Source of the DNA: Lasioglossum baleicum
Taxonomy: Eukaryota > Arthropoda > Insecta > Hymenoptera > Halictidae
Assembly (NCBI RefSeq): GCF_051020765.1
Contig: NW_027469208.1
Span: forward strand, 186,001-250,000
DNA: 64,000 nucleotides
Direction of reading: 5' to 3'
Shown: positions 62,331 to 64,000 of the stretch, piece by piece
Numbering within the stretch: the stretch's first letter is position 1
Layout: every line of letters begins with the position of its first letter
The notes under the pieces: model-generated
What the model was told of the DNA's origin: nothing
Databases searched by the model: none
What the model saw: the letters and a program-made list of their open reading frames with translations, nothing else
Program-made: the position numbers and the translations under genes

Positions 62331-62812
62331 CGAAACTTAACCCAAACCTAATCTGGGCCTTAGAACGCAGGCCAACCCACCCGCCTATTTATTGTGTCTA
62401 TAACTGGAATGTAATAATTCTGTTTAGTTTTTTCGCATATTTTTGCCAATTTCTTTTCATTTCCGCATCGTGTATGTCCAAGAACCTAGTCAACACCCGA
62501 GAACCTAACCGTAACCTGCCCAAAAGCCATCACGCCCGTTACAAGCAAACAATTCCACTCGCCCATTTAATGTACTTGTCATTCTCAGATTCGATTTATC
62601 AATTTACTTTTTTCTATTCACTGTTGCATGTCAGAAACTAGTATGTCTGAGGACCACACTCGAACCCGAAGACCAAACCCAAACTAGAGAACACAATCGA
62701 ACTATGCTGAAAAACAAACGGGCGCGTTACAATGCAGGCCAATGCGCACGATGACTTATTGTATTTATTGTTAGCATTTAATAATTCCATTTAGGAATTT
62801 TCTATAACTCCA
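62331..62812 (+). repeat. Repeat C, second cluster (about 3 units)
   Basis: Three diverged units: about 62333-62445, about 62470-62600 and about 62630-62795. They have 'aacccaaacctaatc', 'gagaacctaaccg', 'caggccaa' and 'gcatttaataattcc' boxes. The last unit joins inverted satellite A just as the first cluster does at 59634. Confidence 0.72.
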
Positions 62813-63225
62813 GGAGTCAAGCCCTCCCGGCCCTTTACCATTTGGTAAAGGGTGAAACTGCATACCGAGAGCCCCTACATTCCCAGAACCTAATCCGCTG
62901 TCGCTTGAGTCGAACATAATGTTTCGGGCATCTGTCAGGTACACATTGTAGACAATGGGCAATTTAATTTAATGTACGAGCTGTAAGGGCGCGAATCAGA
63001 ACATCCTAGAACGTTACCACCTTCTTTGAGAGTTGAATATCTATGTCAATAGCTTTACCTATCCAGTAATTCCGACAGGCAAAGCAGGTACGCTGGGAGT
63101 CAATCCACTGTGCAGTGGAGCTTAATGGTAATATTAAGGTGGAGCGTCAAACTGTTTGACAACGATACAAGTTGGAATAAAGTCGAACGCTTTACCGAAG
63201 ACCTTTCCATCCGGGTAAACATGGA
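62813..63225 (-). repeat. Satellite A, reverse (about 1.2 monomers)
   Basis: Reverse A with 'cctagaacgttaccaccttc' and 'ggagcgtcaaactgtttgac' boxes. Near its left edge CCCTTTACCA, TT, TGGTAAAGGG (62831-62852) forms a perfect 10-bp stem, a chance sharpening of the usual 'ttaccaattggta' box. It joins forward B near 63225. Confidence 0.82.
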
Positions 63226-64000
63226 CTACCATCATGGATAAAGAAATTATCGAAATGCATCAAGTGTGCCCCTCTGATCTGCCTTACGCAACTACAAGTC
63301 TTCGCCATTACTGTCGATCCGACAGCGTAGGTACGTATAGATACAATCTTCTGAAATAACAACAGGCTTAACAAAGTATTGTCATAATCGCACACTCACG
63401 TACTTCCAATGATACTTTTACAAAGGGATACCATTTATTAAAATAAAAAATTAAAATTAATGAAATATCGGAAATATCGTAACAGTATATTTTAGTATGA
63501 ATAAATAAATGGAAAACTGGGAAAAATGCATACGTTTTGAATTCAAGATTAATCAAATTATCGAAGGGCATCCACTATTGCCGCTCCTTTCTGGCGTACG
63601 CAATTAGAAGGCCTAGCCAGTCGTGTAGCCCCGAGAGCGTAGGTAAGTATACAGGCCATGATATAAAGTAACTCTGAGTTAATCAGGAGTCTTGTCATAT
63701 ACGTACACCTAACTAATTTCAAAGACACTTCCAATGAGGAATACAATTTTTTGTAAATTAAGAGTAAATTGCAGTATGCATAAATAATTGGATAACTGGG
63801 AAGAATGCATACTGTACAAAATCAGGGTTAATTTAATTAACGAAGACCATCGAGTAGTTCCCTCCGATCGACAAAAAGCAACTAGAAGACCATGCAGTCG
63901 TGTCGCGCATGGCAGCGTAGCTGCATATAGAGACAATCACATAAAATAACAGCAAGCTTAACAAAATACTGTAATAAACGTACGCTCAACTAATCCATAA
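63226..64000 (+). repeat. Satellite B array, forward (about 2.5 monomers, continues past window)
   Basis: Forward B with cores near 63270, 63580 and 63860. It continues to the window end without change of family or strand. Confidence 0.9.

Noticed and set aside
62331..62800. 'aacctaacc' and 'cccaaacctaatc' runs resembling insect telomere repeats (CCTAA)
   Set aside because: There are only single degenerate matches inside repeat C, with no tandem five-base periodicity, so there is no basis for an interstitial telomere call.
62831..62852. Perfect 10-bp stem with TT loop, possible terminator or hairpin RNA
   Set aside because: It is a variant of the common 'ttaccaattggta' box of satellite A, with no U run or transcript context; it most likely arose by chance.
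1..64000. CRISPR-like array interpretation of the regular repeats
   Set aside because: The units are tandem and contiguous, with diverged copies of 310 or 342 bp. There are no short identical repeats with unique spacers, and the DNA is eukaryotic.

Overview
The window is non-genic, repeat-dominated eukaryotic DNA. It is almost certainly from an arthropod, most likely an insect: it carries piggyBac-type transposons at TTAA sites and an env-bearing Ty3/gypsy (errantivirus-like) element whose Env has the F-protein type of fusion region. I see no host protein gene, tRNA, rRNA or CRISPR array. The composition and lack of genes fit centromere-adjacent or other constitutive heterochromatin. The exact species cannot be read from the sequence.

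About three quarters of the window consists of two unrelated tandem satellites. Satellite A has a period of about 342 bp and occupies about 15 kb. Satellite B has a period of about 310 bp and occupies about 33 kb. They sit in alternating blocks that repeatedly switch family and strand: A+ 1-1151, B+ 1152-3603, A- 3604-4072, B- 4073-6193, B+ 6194-7890, A- 7891-11040, A+ 11041-19459, B+ 19857-27925, B- 27926-36571, B+ 36572-44313, B- 44314-44865, A+ 44866-45996, B- 45997-47517, B+ 47518-59235 (interrupted by mobile elements), A- 59635-60150, A- 62813-63225, B+ 63226-64000. Block edges are good to about 20 bp. Neighbouring monomers are strongly diverged by eye, so the arrays are mostly old, with a few local patches of recent copying. 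A monomers look like ancient dimers of two halves of about 171 bp. B monomers have a GC-rich core in an AT-rich body.

Mobile elements lie inside the satellites. (1) A degraded piggyBac-like element at 37885-39686 has a clean TTAA duplication; its right end plus flanking satellite is duplicated at 19460-20210. (2) A 447-bp GC-rich insert at 20208-20654 is flanked by a 10-bp direct repeat. (3) A solo LTR on the minus strand at 46337-46869 has a TAATTT duplication and a tandemly duplicated U3. (4) A 6.8-kb LTR retroelement at 48230-55054 has ruined gag and pol but an env frame broken by only one stop. (5) A second, unrelated piggyBac-like transposase pseudogene lies at about 57291-58945.

The right end (59236-63225) is a different compound landscape. 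A third repeat family C (about 160-190 bp) is joined twice to satellite A at nearly the same junction, and a fourth repeat family D (about 400-530 bp with about 60-bp internal sub-repeats) lies between them. All repeat periods and similarities were read by eye.
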